A stretch of DNA of 64,000 nt from Ooceraea biroi (lineage: Eukaryota > Arthropoda > Insecta > Hymenoptera > Formicidae), in contig NC_039511.1 of the NCBI RefSeq assembly GCF_003672135.1, positions 11,124,464 to 11,188,463 on the forward strand. The letters are read 5' to 3'. Below, piece after piece: positions 51,035-62,554 of the stretch. A program made the position numbers and the translations under genes. How positions within the stretch are numbered: the first letter of the stretch is position 1; each line of letters begins with the position of its first letter. The notes below the pieces were generated by a model. It ran no database searches and was not told the origin of the DNA. It saw only the letters and a program-made list of their open reading frames with translations.

Positions 51035-52213
51035 ATGAACGAATCTCCACCCGTCATAATTCGCTTGGGAGTAAACAAGGTTGATTTTAACCTCGGCGTG
51101 CCCACAGACGAGAGCATCCAGCCACGATTGTATACTCCCGGCGAGGAGGTATCCAGTCAACCGGATTTCCTCAGGTAAGTAAGCGTTCTGATTTATACAG
51201 TTTGATCGGAAATTAATTATCTAATATTTTTTAAATTATATTATAAATTACTATATCATAAATTAGCGGCCATGGAACTTATGTCGATGAGAAGGGAGCA
51301 TTGCGTGCGTCAGTCGCTGGAGTCCTGGCGAAGGTGAATAAACTGATATCAGTTAGGCCATTGAAGGCACGCTACAATGGCGAGATTGGAGATCTGATTG
51401 TGGGAAGAATAACGGAGGTGCAGCAGAAACGTTGGAAGGTCGATATAAATTCGAAGCTTGACGCCGTTCTCTTGTTGTCTAGCGTCAACTTACCAGGTGG
51501 TGAATTAGTAAGTATATACAACTTTTGTTTTTTTATTGTATATGTTTAGAATTCAGTTAGAATATAGAAAAAGTGGAAAAGAAAACCAAGAGATAGATAA
51601 AGACTCTTCTTCAGTTAAATAAAGACAAAGCAAAATATATCGATTTTTTATTTATATATATCGAGATATTTTTAAGTGCTTTTAAATTCCATAGAGAAGA
51701 AGATCTGCGGAGGACGAACAGACTATGCGCAAGTATCTCCAGGAGAAAGACCTGATTTGCGCGGAAGTACAGTCAATATTTGCCGATGGTTCTCTGTCTC
51801 TGCACACACGAGTGCTCAAGTATGGCAGGCTCTCACAAGGGATGATGCTGAAAGTGCCGTCAATGCTCATCCAGCGCACGAAAACGCACTATCACACCCT
51901 GGAGAACGGTGCGACGTTGATACTCGGTTGCAACGGCTACGTGTGGATCGGCGCGAGTACTCAGCACGTCGATAAAGCGGAGGGTGGATTCACGGAGGAT
52001 CTGTCGAAGCTGCCGCTAGAAACTTACAAAGTGTGTATACGATTGCGCAATTGCATTTTATGTTTGGTACAGTGTAACGTGCTGCTGTCTGACATCTCTG
52101 TGACGTTTGCTTACGAGGAGTCCGCTAAATACGAGCTGCATGAACTGCTAGAACCCGAGGCGATGATCGATGTGTCGTTATTAACGCACCAGAGACTCGC
52201 ACGATCTGTATAG
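51035..52213 (+). CDS. Rrp4: Exosome complex component RRP4 (EXOSC2)
   Basis: Cap subunit of the RNA exosome, which processes and degrades RNA 3' to 5' in nucleus and cytoplasm. Exons: 51035-51174, 51267-51507, 51695-52213; the product is 299 residues, near the usual 293. The N-terminal domain includes LYTPGEEV and FLSGHGTYVDE. The S1 RNA-binding domain follows (VGRITEVQQKRWKVDINS), then the eukaryotic RRP4 linker (MRKYLQEKDLICAEVQSI) and the C-terminal KH domain (GATLILGCNGYVWIG). Phases 2 and 0 join cleanly. AATAAA signals lie near 52290, downstream of the stop. Confidence 0.97.
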
Positions 52214-52682
52214 TTTTCAGAGACACTCAGAGAATATACTTCTATCGCCTATCATGTAATTTTATTCTGCAAAATTGTAAAATATTAAATAAAAAAAAAT
52301 AGAAATAAAAGGAATATTTTTTTAGAAAATACATTGTTTCGCTCGTTAAGGTCAATCGAGATCGATTCATCGCGAAAGGAGCGAGTCTTTTTCTATATAT
52401 TTAAAGAGACTCGAAGCCTCTTGGTAATGAACTCGATTGATCCGCTTATTCACAGAGAACGTCTTGTACCTTGATCTTTTTTTTCCGAGCTGAGTGTGAC
52501 TAGATTATAGCACACTGCAGTGGCAACACAAAGACTGCAGTACTTCCTTAGTAGATATATATTGCTAGATATATTTGATGAAGCGGTCCAGGTGTAAGGT
52601 GATCATAAATGGACGCTAATCTCAGTATTGATTAAACAAGCGAAACCTAGGAGCGAGTAGTCGGCGAGCTGACTGGAGAGAT

Positions 52683-54026
52683 ATGGATGCATGTTTTAAC
52701 GCCTTCGATAAGGACGGCGACGGATTTCTGTCGATCGCCGAATTCGATTTAATTTGCCGCGCCTTGTTTCGAAATGATCGCGGTAAAATCTACGGCCTCG
52801 AGGAGGACCAGTTGCGCGAGGTGTACTCGATCTTTGATCTCAAGGGCGATGGCATGATCGACAGGGAAGAATTCGAGGTAAAAGGAATTGTTAAAGGAAT
52901 TTTAAGTGATTATCGATGCATTTGTAATTCTTCTTCGCTTAATGTCTCCCTTCATTGATGCATTTTACGTCGCAGGTTTGCTGGAACCGATGGATCAAGA
53001 TATGCACACGACCCAAAGGTGCCTTTCTGATCGTAGACGTGCAAAATGACTTTATAACGGGCTCCCTGAACATAAAGCAGTGCGCGGCGCAACATGACGG
53101 CTCAGAAGTGATCGAGCCGATCAATCGGCTACTGGAAACCGTACCGTTCGAGGCGGTGTTTTATTCTTTGGATTGGCACCCGATAGATCACGTATCTTTC
53201 ATCGATAATCTACACCTCAGGTAATCGATAAAAAAATCTTGCAACTAACGCGATGAAAGTTTCATCCAATTTTTTTTATCCGATCATCTGGGAATTCCTT
53301 TATGTTACTTTAACGTTAAATTCTTTCCTTAGAATTTTAATTTTAATTTTTTAATTTTAGAATATTTTAATTTCAATTTTATTTCTTATAAATATTTTAA
53401 TTTTAGAATTTTACTTGCGAATAAAAATACAAACCGAAGACGTTCATGATTGCTGTATTTCCAGGGAAGTGGATAGCAGTAGCAACGTCTCGAAGGAAGC
53501 GGCACGGGTGTACGACACGGTAACGTTCCGCGGGCCGCCGTTACTGATTCAGCGTTTGTGGCCGCGTCACTGCGTGCAGGACTCGTGGGGCGCTGAACTG
53601 CACAAGGATCTCAAGATCGTGAACAACGCGATCAAGATCTACAAGGGCACGAACCCGGAGGTGGACTCGTACTCGGTGTTCTGGGACAACAAGAAGCTTA
53701 CCGAGACGACGCTGTCGTCGCAACTGCAGGAGAAGGGCGCTACCGACATTTACATCTGCGGCCTGGCGTACGACGTGTGCGTGGGCGCCACGGCGGTCGA
53801 CGCGCTCACCAGCGGTTACCGCACTATCCTCATCGATGATTGCAGCCGCGGCGTCGACCTCGTCGATATCGAGAAGACCAAGGCCACCGTGATAGGCAGC
53901 AACGGAGTAATAGTGAACTCTAGCCAGGTGAAAGCGATGGTGGAGGGAAGAGATCGGCGGCCAGAGCTGGGATACAAGCTCGCGCTGGAGATTAAGCATA
54001 AATTGAAAAATTACGATTACGATTAA
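52683..54026 (+). CDS. Naam: Nicotinamidase with N-terminal EF-hands
   Basis: Hydrolyses nicotinamide to nicotinate in the NAD+ salvage pathway of invertebrates; mammals use another route. Exons: 52683-52877, 52976-53220, 53465-54026; the product is 333 residues. Two EF-hand calcium loops start the protein: DKDGDGFLSIAEF and DLKGDGMIDREEF. The isochorismatase-fold amidase begins at GAFLIVDVQNDF, which supplies the catalytic Asp. It continues with DWHPIDHVSF (metal-binding Asp/His) and ends with the nucleophile Cys in LAYDVCVGATAVDA. The arrangement matches the Drosophila enzyme. The EF-hand domain suggests calcium control of the enzyme, but this is inferred. A minus-strand frame at 53541-53999 is its shadow. 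Confidence 0.96.
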
Positions 54027-55706
54027 CTGCGGCGATAGCTTAATAGTTAGTGTACATAGAACTATTGGGATCTGATGGTAAAACTAGTTTAAAAATCATG
54101 AATCTTTCACATTAAAGAGCTCCTTAGAGATTTAAAGTAGCTGAAAATGTGTGAAAAAAGATATATATATATAAAAGAGAGATAAATATATTTTCCTTTA
54201 TTGAACGTTGAAGTAGGCGTTAAAGTACTTGTTAAAATAAAAAAAAAAGATTTATATTGTTAATAGTTTAGTCATTTCGTTAAGATTGAGGATTCTTTAA
54301 AACATTTAAAGTGGTGATTATATAAATGTTGAATATAAGATAGAAAATGAGTAATAAATATGTGTAATAAATATACCTAACATATATATATGTATATTAA
54401 ATTTATTCGATTCGAACTTAAATGGCTCAAGTAGGATATCAGATATCCATAAATTGCATTAATCGATTATTACGTTTGTCAAAAAATATAGAAGATTAAA
54501 ACATTAAATATTAATAGTTTTATTATTTATATATATGTATAATTTGTAAGAGACGTGTAATAAAACTTCCATGACGAATTTTCGCAAAGTATTTATTGTA
54601 GAAGAGAAAGATAAAATGTATTAAGTTAAAATATAAGTAAAGATATAAGATCTAAGATAGTAAGAATTAAAATGTAGAGTTAAAGAATAAAAAGCTCAAA
54701 TTTTCAAGAATCAACGTTTTAAAAATCTAATTCGCAAGGGCTGCGTGTTATGTGAAAAGTACATGAATAAGTCGTATATTGTTACTGTTTGCTTGTTTTA
54801 TGTATAGATAATCAGATTTTTTAGTTATCTCTTTAGCAATAAAGTTTGCAGCAAAACCCAGGATATTTTATTCCATTCCGTCCTGCATAATTTTTATTCT
54901 TTTTTTTATTAATATTTTATATAGCGCCAATTGTTTGAAGTATTTTACGATGTTTATAATTCGCGGTAAAATTTAACGTCTTGTCCTAGCTTTACCTAAC
55001 TTTGTACTGCTCTTTTACACACTTTCTACACTTAAAACGAGACAAGAATATATATAGGTGCAATGTAATCTGACATACTGAAGTGAGAAAATGCGGAAAG
55101 TGTAATTAATCTTTTATTTAACCAAACCAAGCAGCTGATTCGAAATTTGTATGTATAAAATCAACCGTTTAAATATATTAAGAAATAACATGATGATTGA
55201 TGAATTATAAAGTGTTACATCTTAACCTCATTTGTTATGTCTTATGTTCCACTAATCTCACCATTTGTTTTTAATTATAATTACATAATCGCAAATATTA
55301 TAACAGCCGTTAGCTTTGATATAAAAAATAAACTGCTTACAGCCAAATATATCACATTCCTAAGATTTTATTCTAATTCTTTCACTATTTGTTATTTACA
55401 GGTGTGTGTCCACAGCCTTCTCGACTCAGAAAACCGCGAATAATCTACCAATGTTTATAATATATAAATCACAGAAAAGAACAATAAAAAATACTTTTAC
55501 TTGAAATTTTTAATTAAATTCTTTGTCTAATAAGTTTTGTGAGGTAATAATATCAATATTATTAATGTGAACATGATACAATTATATGTTAAAAAATAGT
55601 CAGTCTTCCCGTATAATCCTCCAGAATCCAGAGAAATCGCCTGTATCGAAAAAAATTGATGAAATCGAATTTGATATTTTTAGCAAGGCATTGTTTCTTT
55701 AATAAA
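54027..55706. other. Intergenic region between nicotinamidase and RNase H1
   Basis: 1.7 kb of AT-rich sequence with short open frames only. A splice-acceptor-like TATTTTTAG at 55673-55681, 26 bp before the RNase H1 ATG, suggests an RNase H1 leader exon lies somewhere here. Confidence 0.55.
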
Positions 55707-57119
55707 ATGCCTTATTACGCAGTTGCCAAGGGTCGAAAGCCTGGGATTTATGCCACCTGGTAAGGGAACTAATTTAAAGCTTTCAAGCTCTAATCAAGTA
55801 CTGGTGAAAACCATGTTTTCTTTTTTTTCAAAAGGGATGAGTGTAGCGCCCAAGTTAATAAATTTCCTGGATCGATATACAAAAAATTTGTAACGGAGAG
55901 TGAGGCACAAAACTTCATAAAGGAACGTTCATCTTCAGCCGTAGGAACAAGTTCCACTAAACAACAGCTTATTTCAAGAGTTAGTAAGCCCATGGAGTAA
56001 GTATCAATGAATAATATAATTTACTAGAAATTGAAACAGAAATATTGCAAAGATGACGAAACATAAAATACCTGCTGCAATAATATTACTTAATAGAAAT
56101 ATTTTACAAAGATCAAGAGCCCTGCCGACGCAACTGTTCCCACTTGGAAGCAAGCGACCTGCTGTAGCTCAAGAAAAGTCAGTTCTGAAACGAACTTTGT
56201 CAACGGGTAACGGAGTCAATGATAAACTCGAACAACCAAATAAAAAGAGAAAAGTTGTGGCAGACTCTGGAGCGACTCAATCTTCTGAACAGGTTTGAAA
56301 CGTTTCTATGTACGAGTATAAAATATTTTATTGACACATGAGTATATTGTATTGTATGCTAATGACAAATTTGCATTTATTTTACAATTTTATGATTTGG
56401 GATACAGAATGATAAAGCGAATTTCATTATGGATGAAGACGGCTACGTAAACGTTTTTACGGACGGTGCGTGCAGTGCCAATGGACACAAAGGTGCACGA
56501 GCGGGTATCGGTGTTTGGTTCCAAGACGATCATCCGTTGTACGTATCAATTCTCAATCTCTGATACTATCATTCAATTAGACTAGAGTTAGGTCACTTGT
56601 AACAATCGTATTTTTACAGAAACGTGTCCCGACCGGTGGAAGGACGGCCTACGAACAACATGGCAGAGATCCAAGCAGTCACGATAGCTGCAAGGCAGGC
56701 GAAGAAAGCAGGGATAAAAAAATTGAAGGTCAACACTGATTCCAAGTTCCTCATTTCTTGTATTACACAGTGGATGCCAAGATGGAAGAAGAGAGGCTGG
56801 ACAACGCTAAATAATAAGCCCGTTATAAACAAAACGGAGCTACTGGAAATGGAGAAAGAGCTAGAGTTACTGACCGTCGCCTGGGTAAGCAACTTTTGAG
56901 TTACAATTTCAATGCAAATAAGACTTGATGGTAAACGTTTGACTAATGTGTACGTATATGTTGTATCATGTATGTATTATTGGTATATTAAACGAAATGA
57001 TTTGTCAGGAGTAAATAATTTTTTAGAATCATGTGAACGGACACGTTGGAATTCATGGTAACGAAATGGCAGACAAATTGGCAAAAGAAGGAAGTTTGTC
57101 CTACAAAAGATCAAATTGA
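55707..57119 (+). CDS. rnh1: Ribonuclease H1
   Basis: Cleaves the RNA strand of RNA-DNA hybrids in nucleus and mitochondria. Exons: 55707-55759, 55835-55996, 56112-56292, 56408-56538, 56620-56884, 57027-57119; the product is 294 residues. The N-terminal hybrid-binding domain (1-50) starts MPYYAVAKGRKPGIYATW and continues WDECSAQVNKFPGSIYKKF. A basic linker with NKKRKV resembles a nuclear localisation signal. The catalytic domain has all four acidic residues: Asp151 (FTDGAC), Glu192 (NNMAEI), Asp216 (NTDSKF) and Asp280 (GNEMAD), plus the HVNGHVGIHGNE loop. No clear mitochondrial presequence precedes the first Met, so any mitochondrial form needs another start or exon. A paralogue of exons 1-2 lies at 59114. 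Confidence 0.96.
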
Positions 57120-57552
57120 TAATAAAGATAAATATTTCATTAATTATAAATTATTTGTAATATTTATTTACAGATTTAGAATTTGCTTAGTGAATAAAGT
57201 GAATATTGATAAAAAAATGTTGTGTTATATATTATTTGTACATGGATAAATGTCTCCTTTATGATACCATAACTGAATATAATTAAAGATTGCTACATTT
57301 ATTGCAATTTAATCATTGCTTCTGATTAAGCATTTTAATTGTATATATATGTAATTTTATATATAAAAATATATATATACATACGTAATTATGAAATGCT
57401 TATTAAGTAACAAACATAGTTATATTAGGTTGCAACTATAGATTACTTATAAATTATTTATAAAGTATTTTTATATTTTTATATAAGTACATTTTTGCAA
57501 TGGTATGATTGAAGATATGGCTAGATTTAATATAGTGAATCTTACATACGAG

Positions 57553-57873
57553 CTATTTCTTAGTGGACGAAGAACCAGTTTTTACCCCCTCATTTGGGGC
57601 CGCTTGTTGAGTAGTTGATGATCTTGACGATTTTGTTGAAATTTGTTTGAGAAGAGTGTAAATATCTTCCGGAGACACTTGCAATGCCAGCAATTCCAAC
57701 ATAATACTAAAAATGAATTTTGACAATGTAATAGTAGAGGTTATGTTAGGATGACAAATTTTAGTTTTGAAATCTTCGGTAATATCTTACCGAAAGACAC
57801 TTGGTATCGCAGAAATTCCTGTTATTTCAGCTAGTTCGATCAATTCTTGCTGATGTGACTGGGGAAAGGCCAT
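57553..57873 (-). CDS. MOZART2-like mitotic-spindle organising protein (gamma-tubulin complex)
   Basis: Small protein of the gamma-tubulin ring complex. Two minus-strand exons, 57791-57873 and 57553-57706, join in phase to 78 residues. The core ELIELAEITGISAIPSVFRI followed by MLELLALQVSPEDIYTLLKQ matches human MZT2 (pattern ELYELA, then VFKILVDLLKLNV, then VFQMLK). A Ser/Thr-rich tail follows. It is too short and too split to show as one long frame. It lies tail-to-tail with RNase H1 (434 bp between stops). Its start faces the region with the CCAAT hairpin. The family assignment rests on motif pattern by eye; other short helical proteins are possible but less likely. Confidence 0.8.
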
Positions 57874-59113
57874 TTTTCGCAGAATTGTCACGGTTCCTCA
57901 GCTTTCGGATTTGCCGCGCGAAGTGGCTCGCAAATCCCGATTATAATCCAGTCTTTAGATATATATTCTATAGAGCGCTTATTACATTCAATTTTCACTT
58001 TTCTGCAACTGTCCTTTTATTTTCTTTCAATGCTACAAAAAAATCACATTACGGCGGGAGCACGGACTTTTGCATAACGCATAATACGGCATAAGGAAAT
58101 AAACCAATCAGAATCCTCCATTTCCATCCTGGTCCGGAAATGGAGGATTCTGATTGGTTTATTTCCTTGTGTCTTAGCGCTTAAAATAATATAAGAAATA
58201 AAAAGTGAAAATTAATCCAATGTGCTCGCTTCACTCACGATTAGTTGACACACATGACACTTCACACATTTCGGTGCCAATTTAAAAAAAAAAGAACGTA
58301 AAGAAGCAGAAATTTATTTGAAGTTTAAATAATTATACCGGAGCGCAGACAAAAAATAAATACTGGAACTTTGCGCACATTTAATTTAATACATTTCATA
58401 TTACAATATACAATACTTTTAATGTACGATTAGCCAATAGGAAACTAACTCTAACTCATTGGCTGGAGGAGGAAACAAAAGAACACCATATTCGTGTGAA
58501 GCCCCTGACTGACCCCCTGTTGCTTCACTGTTATTAGAGATCGCGGCAGATTGCTGACGACTTCGTTAACACTGCGATAATTGCTTAAATTATAAACTGA
58601 GCAAGTAAGTATTGTGCCGTGTATAATGTCCCTTATTCACAAGAAGATGGAGTAACATAAAAATTCGAGTTTAATTAGCTTTTCAGCTACTTTTAGAGTA
58701 TCAAATTGATAGGTGCTGATTGCGTCAGCAGATTCCTTTGTGTCCACGAAGAACGTCCGGTCGCACGAACTTTACGTCGCTTAACTTTAACCGTAGTTTA
58801 ACTCATTTTTCGTCTTTTTCCAAGACACGAAGGAATCCGTTGACGTAATCTCTTTTCTTTGTTTGACGATTGTCTTTAAGATCACGTTAAAATTGCACGG
58901 ATTTATATTCGTGAGAAAACTAACTGAAAAAATGTAGAAAGTTTATAATAATGATTAATAATAATAATATCAGTGTAATTAATAATAACGATATTAATAT
59001 AATGAAAATATAAAAAGTAGGATTAATAATTATTAATATTTGTCATGTTATTACATAATTAAGGCCTGTTCAATTGAAAATACAATTGGAATTTTTATAA
59101 TTTATCAAATAGG
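57874..59113. promoter_or_regulatory. Divergent region between the MOZART2-like gene and the hybrid-binding-domain gene
   Basis: Contains a 76-bp perfect hairpin (58093-58168) and several CCAAT/ATTGG boxes: CCAATCAG in both hairpin arms, GCCAATAGG near 58433 and ATTGGCTGG near 58458. A probable leader exon with a donor GCAA|GTAAGT near 58604 pairs with an acceptor at 59110-59112, just before the downstream ATG. The TTTCCGGAC-type and CCGGAAAT sequences at the hairpin loop could also be ETS-like sites. Confidence 0.55.
58093..58168. repeat. Perfect 33-bp-arm hairpin carrying inverted CCAAT boxes
   Basis: 58093-58125 is the exact reverse complement of 58136-58168, with a 10-nt loop (ATCCTGGTCC). 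Each arm contains ACCAATCAG. Confidence 0.95.
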
Positions 59114-59833
59114 ATGCCTTATTACGGAGTAGCCAATGGTCGCAATACTGGAGTTTATGATAATTGGTAAGAGGAGCTAGAAATAATTTAATTTGATTAA
59201 AAAGAGCCAAATGTTTCCGGTGAAAGACTAAATGAAAATTTTTGCATAAGGGAGGAATGCAAACAGCAAGTCAACGGATATTCTAGATGCGATTTCAGAA
59301 AATTTGATTCGCCAGATGCGGCTTGGGATTTTGTTGATCAAAAGTCGTCGGACCATAAAGGAAATGATTATGTTCAGGATTCTTACAGTAAGGCTGTAGT
59401 TCCTAGAAACGGCAATAATCAAGTAGCGACCAGAAGTGATTATTCGGGAGAAGCTAGAGCTTATCAGCGTACTGATTACATGGTATAAAATTTAAAAATT
59501 TCTTACAAAGTTTCTTTAGAAATTATTTCTTTGACACTATTGGATCTGTGACCAAGTATTATAATGTTAAATCTTATTTAAATTATATTTAAATTTATTT
59601 AAATCTAGATTCTGCTTTTTGTAAAATTGTTCTTAAGCTGTTGTTAAATTATTAATTGTTTAACATTGAAACATTTTTTTAAAGTTTTGGCTTCCTTTTT
59701 GAATGGTTTTTTTGGCGATTTACAGGAAGGAAGAAATGGCGTAGTTGTGCGCGAACGTTCATTTACGAGCGGACGTCAAGGCAACGGTTATTATGTCGAG
59801 AAGCGCACACGTACTTATTGGGAAAAGAACTAA
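59114..59833 (+). CDS. RNase H1 hybrid-binding-domain paralogue without a nuclease domain
   Basis: Exons: 59114-59166, 59251-59482, 59726-59833; the product is 130 residues. Exon 1 (MPYYGVANGRNTGVYDNW) has the same length (53 bp), phase and sequence pattern as RNase H1 exon 1. Exon 2 continues WEECKQQVNGYSRCDFRKFD, so the tyrosines, tryptophan and basic residues that grip RNA-DNA hybrids are kept. The rest is Asp/Ser/Tyr/Arg-rich, ending RTRTYWEKN, with none of the RNase H acidic residues; no RNase H exons follow before RPB7. It may bind hybrids or double-stranded RNA and compete with or guide other enzymes, but this is inference. It probably arose by partial tandem duplication. All splice sites are canonical and AATAAA near 60073 fits a 3' end. 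Confidence 0.85.
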
Positions 59834-60365
59834 CCAAGCATCAGAGAAAAATTGTTGCTTAAATAAGCTTAAAAGTGCTTGAAGCATATAAGAAGTAACA
59901 TGGATACATTGTTAATGACTAAGGATTTATTAAGCTAAGATTAAAATTAATGCATGTTTAGTTTTTTGTATTCGAAAAATAGTTTTAGTTTCATACGTTA
60001 ATTCTAGCGAATTGCTGATGATTATTGCAGTTTGTATTTTTTTTTTTATTATATGAAAGAACTTTTCGCTGGAATAAAAGTGAAATAAATTTCTTCCGAA
60101 TTGAACTAGTGGTCTGTTCTTTATAGCAATGATTCCCTCGAGTCGACCTTTAGATACACTTCATTGTGCTTAAGGATAATGCGAATGAGGCTAGAGCTCC
60201 ATGGAGGTTCGCCTGAAGCTGACATGGCGCCAGAGCGTTTATGATTCAAAGAAATCTAACCTGCAAAAATGTTTGTGTTTACTGTGCACATTTAGTTAAG
60301 GTCATTTTTAAATTTGAATCATCAGTATACATTTATAATACTTCACATCATAATACTGAAACATC
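59834..60365. other. Intergenic region upstream of RPB7
   Basis: 3' flank of the hybrid-binding-domain gene (AATAAA near 60073), then a short promoter region for RPB7. No further gene seen. Confidence 0.6.
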
Positions 60366-61517
60366 ATGTTTTATCATGTAAGTAATGTTTGTAGCTTTTA
60401 CTGTTTTCTGTGTGGATTAATATTAATCATTTGACTGGAAAAAGTAAGTTTTCGGTTAACTGACTTTCTTTATACCTATAGATCTCACTGGAGCATGAGA
60501 TTTTATTGCATCCTCGATATTTCGGGCCACAATTACTCGACACGGTGAAACAAAAGCTCTATACAGAAGTCGAAGGCACCTGTACGGGAAAGTGAGTACT
60601 GAGTCTTGAATGTTACTATCAGTATTCCGTTTTCATTGTATAATTGTTTAGATACGGCTTCGTCGTCGCTGTTACGACAATAGATAACATAGGAGCCGGT
60701 ATTATACAACCCGGACAAGGGTTCGTGGTTTACCCAGTCAAGTATAAAGCTATTGTGTTCAGACCGTTCAAGGGTGAAGTACTAGATGCGATTGTAACCC
60801 AAGTGAATAAGGTACACGGGAATGTCTGCAGTGAAAATAATCCAAATTGTTATTTAAGATGTAACTTAAAATAACACTGTTTATAAATGTATTCTCACAG
60901 GTCGGAATGTTCGCTGAGATAGGCCCACTCTCCTGTTTCATATCTCATCATGTAAGAAACTTGTACAGCAATGATATATTGATATTATAAAATTACAATC
61001 ATTTATGAAAATTTTTATTACACAGTTAAATAGAGATAAAATTATAAATTAATATTTTTAGTCAATCCCAGAAGATATGCAGTTTTGTCCAAACGTAAAC
61101 CCGGCTTGTTACAAGTCAAAAGAAGAGGTAAGCTGCGTTACAGAACTTTGTAAATTGCATGCATCTTGTAATAGATTTGTAGATTTGATTAAAAAATTTG
61201 GATGCATTTTTCAGGATGTAGTTATCCAAGCTGACGATGAGATTAGATTGAAAATCGTGGGTACGAGAGTCGATGCCACGGGAATCGTTAGTATTAAACT
61301 TGTAACGAAAATGTGGCAATTATATATTTATATGTATTATTTCTCATATTTATTCGTGTTTTTTTTCATACTTTTTCAGTTTGCTATCGGAACATTAATG
61401 GACGATTACTTAGGTAACACGATTGATACTTTTAATTGTTCAGAGATGCATCACGTTCTTATAATTTTTATCTTATTTTATGTAATTTCTTTCTTTACAG
61501 GTCTTGTGTGTAATTAA
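60366..61517 (+). CDS. Rpb7: DNA-directed RNA polymerase II subunit RPB7
   Basis: Forms the RPB4/RPB7 stalk of Pol II, which contacts initiation factors and emerging RNA. Eight exons: 60366-60377, 60482-60591, 60652-60811, 60901-60951, 61062-61127, 61215-61286, 61380-61413, 61501-61517; the product is 173 residues (human 172). The first exon is only 12 bp (MFYH) and the last only 17 bp. The sequence is nearly invariant: ISLEHEILLHPRYFGP in the N-terminal tip domain, YPVKYKAIVFRPFKGEVLDA, VGMFAEIGPLSCFISHH in the OB/S1 fold, and the ending IFAIGTLMDDYLGLV. All exon joins give the expected family sequence. AATAAA at about 61693 fits the 3' end. Confidence 0.97.
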
Positions 61518-62006
61518 TGTGCGCGTTGCACATCTACTCATCCAATTTTATAAATCTATCTCAAGATGCAGTAAGTTTTATACATTTGAAAATATTCCGA
61601 GATATTTCTTATTTTGTAGCATAAAAGGTTTAATAATATATTAAATTATGATAACAGCCATTTTAACAAAACAACTCCCATAATTGTAACTAAATAAATT
61701 CGATTTTTGTATTAAAGTGATTAGTAAAGCTGTAAGAACTAGAAATAAAGAAAAAATATTATTAGGTGTGCAACTTAATGCCGTGCTTTTTTAACACATT
61801 GAGTCTTTATTTACAAAAAAATTTTCTAATATTTTTCTCCATCTATAATGGAGAATTCTCTCTCGAAAAAAAAGTATTAGGTCGATGCAGGTCTTGCCGA
61901 TGGATGAATCATCTCAAAAGATGACTCCTTTCGATGTTAATTAATTTGCATACCTAATATATGACTGTGTACAATATATATTTAATTCGTAAGTAAAATG
62001 AAGAGT

Positions 62007-62032
62007 GTGTGTGTGTGTGTGTGCGCGCGCGC
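62007..62032. repeat. GT/GC alternating purine-pyrimidine microsatellite
   Basis: About nine GT units followed directly by four GC units. Confidence 0.9.
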
Positions 62033-62147
62033 GAAATATATAATGCGGAAACACTGAATGCTGGCATTATCTTATATTTCATTAAAAAGTTAAACAAGTC
62101 AGATATCTTGATTCTCAGCAAAATGCACAATGCTACATTCAGGCAGC

Positions 62148-62154
<7 letters not shown>

Positions 62155-62181
<27 letters not shown>
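62155..62181. repeat. TA dinucleotide microsatellite
   Basis: Pure TA run of about 26 bp downstream of RPB7. Confidence 0.9.
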
Positions 62182-62554
62182 CATTTTTAAATATTTTTTT
62201 ATTCGATTTAATCAGAAAACTGTTATGTTTCTGTATAAAGACGTAACTTTATATCGACATAAAATTATTCAGACGTTGCTATTGCTTGAAAAAAAAGAAA
62301 GCAGATGTGGGTGGTTTATAATCATACAAAGATACCGTTTAGATAATATACATCTTTTAATTCACATATCTCTTATTCACTATCGATCATTGTTTTGCAG
62401 TAATACATTTCCAATGGAACAAATACATTGGTGGTGCTTGGAATTCCATCCATTTCGTGAAAAAAGCATTTTCATTTTGCGTCTCGTACGGATTATCCAC
62501 AAACTTGCAAATATTTCTACAGTTCAACAATTACCGTTGAATCGTTTATTTCAA

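Larger units (their letters stand above)
61518..62554. other. Intergenic region between the convergent genes RPB7 and the C6orf136-like gene
   Basis: AT-rich; includes a GT/GC alternating tract at 62007-62032 (possible Z-DNA former) and a TA microsatellite at 62155-62181. A plus-strand open stretch crosses both microsatellites (62009-62563) and is not coding-like. Confidence 0.6.

Noticed and set aside
53541..53999. 152-codon minus-strand frame
   Set aside because: Antisense shadow of the nicotinamidase exon; composition follows codon positions of the real gene.
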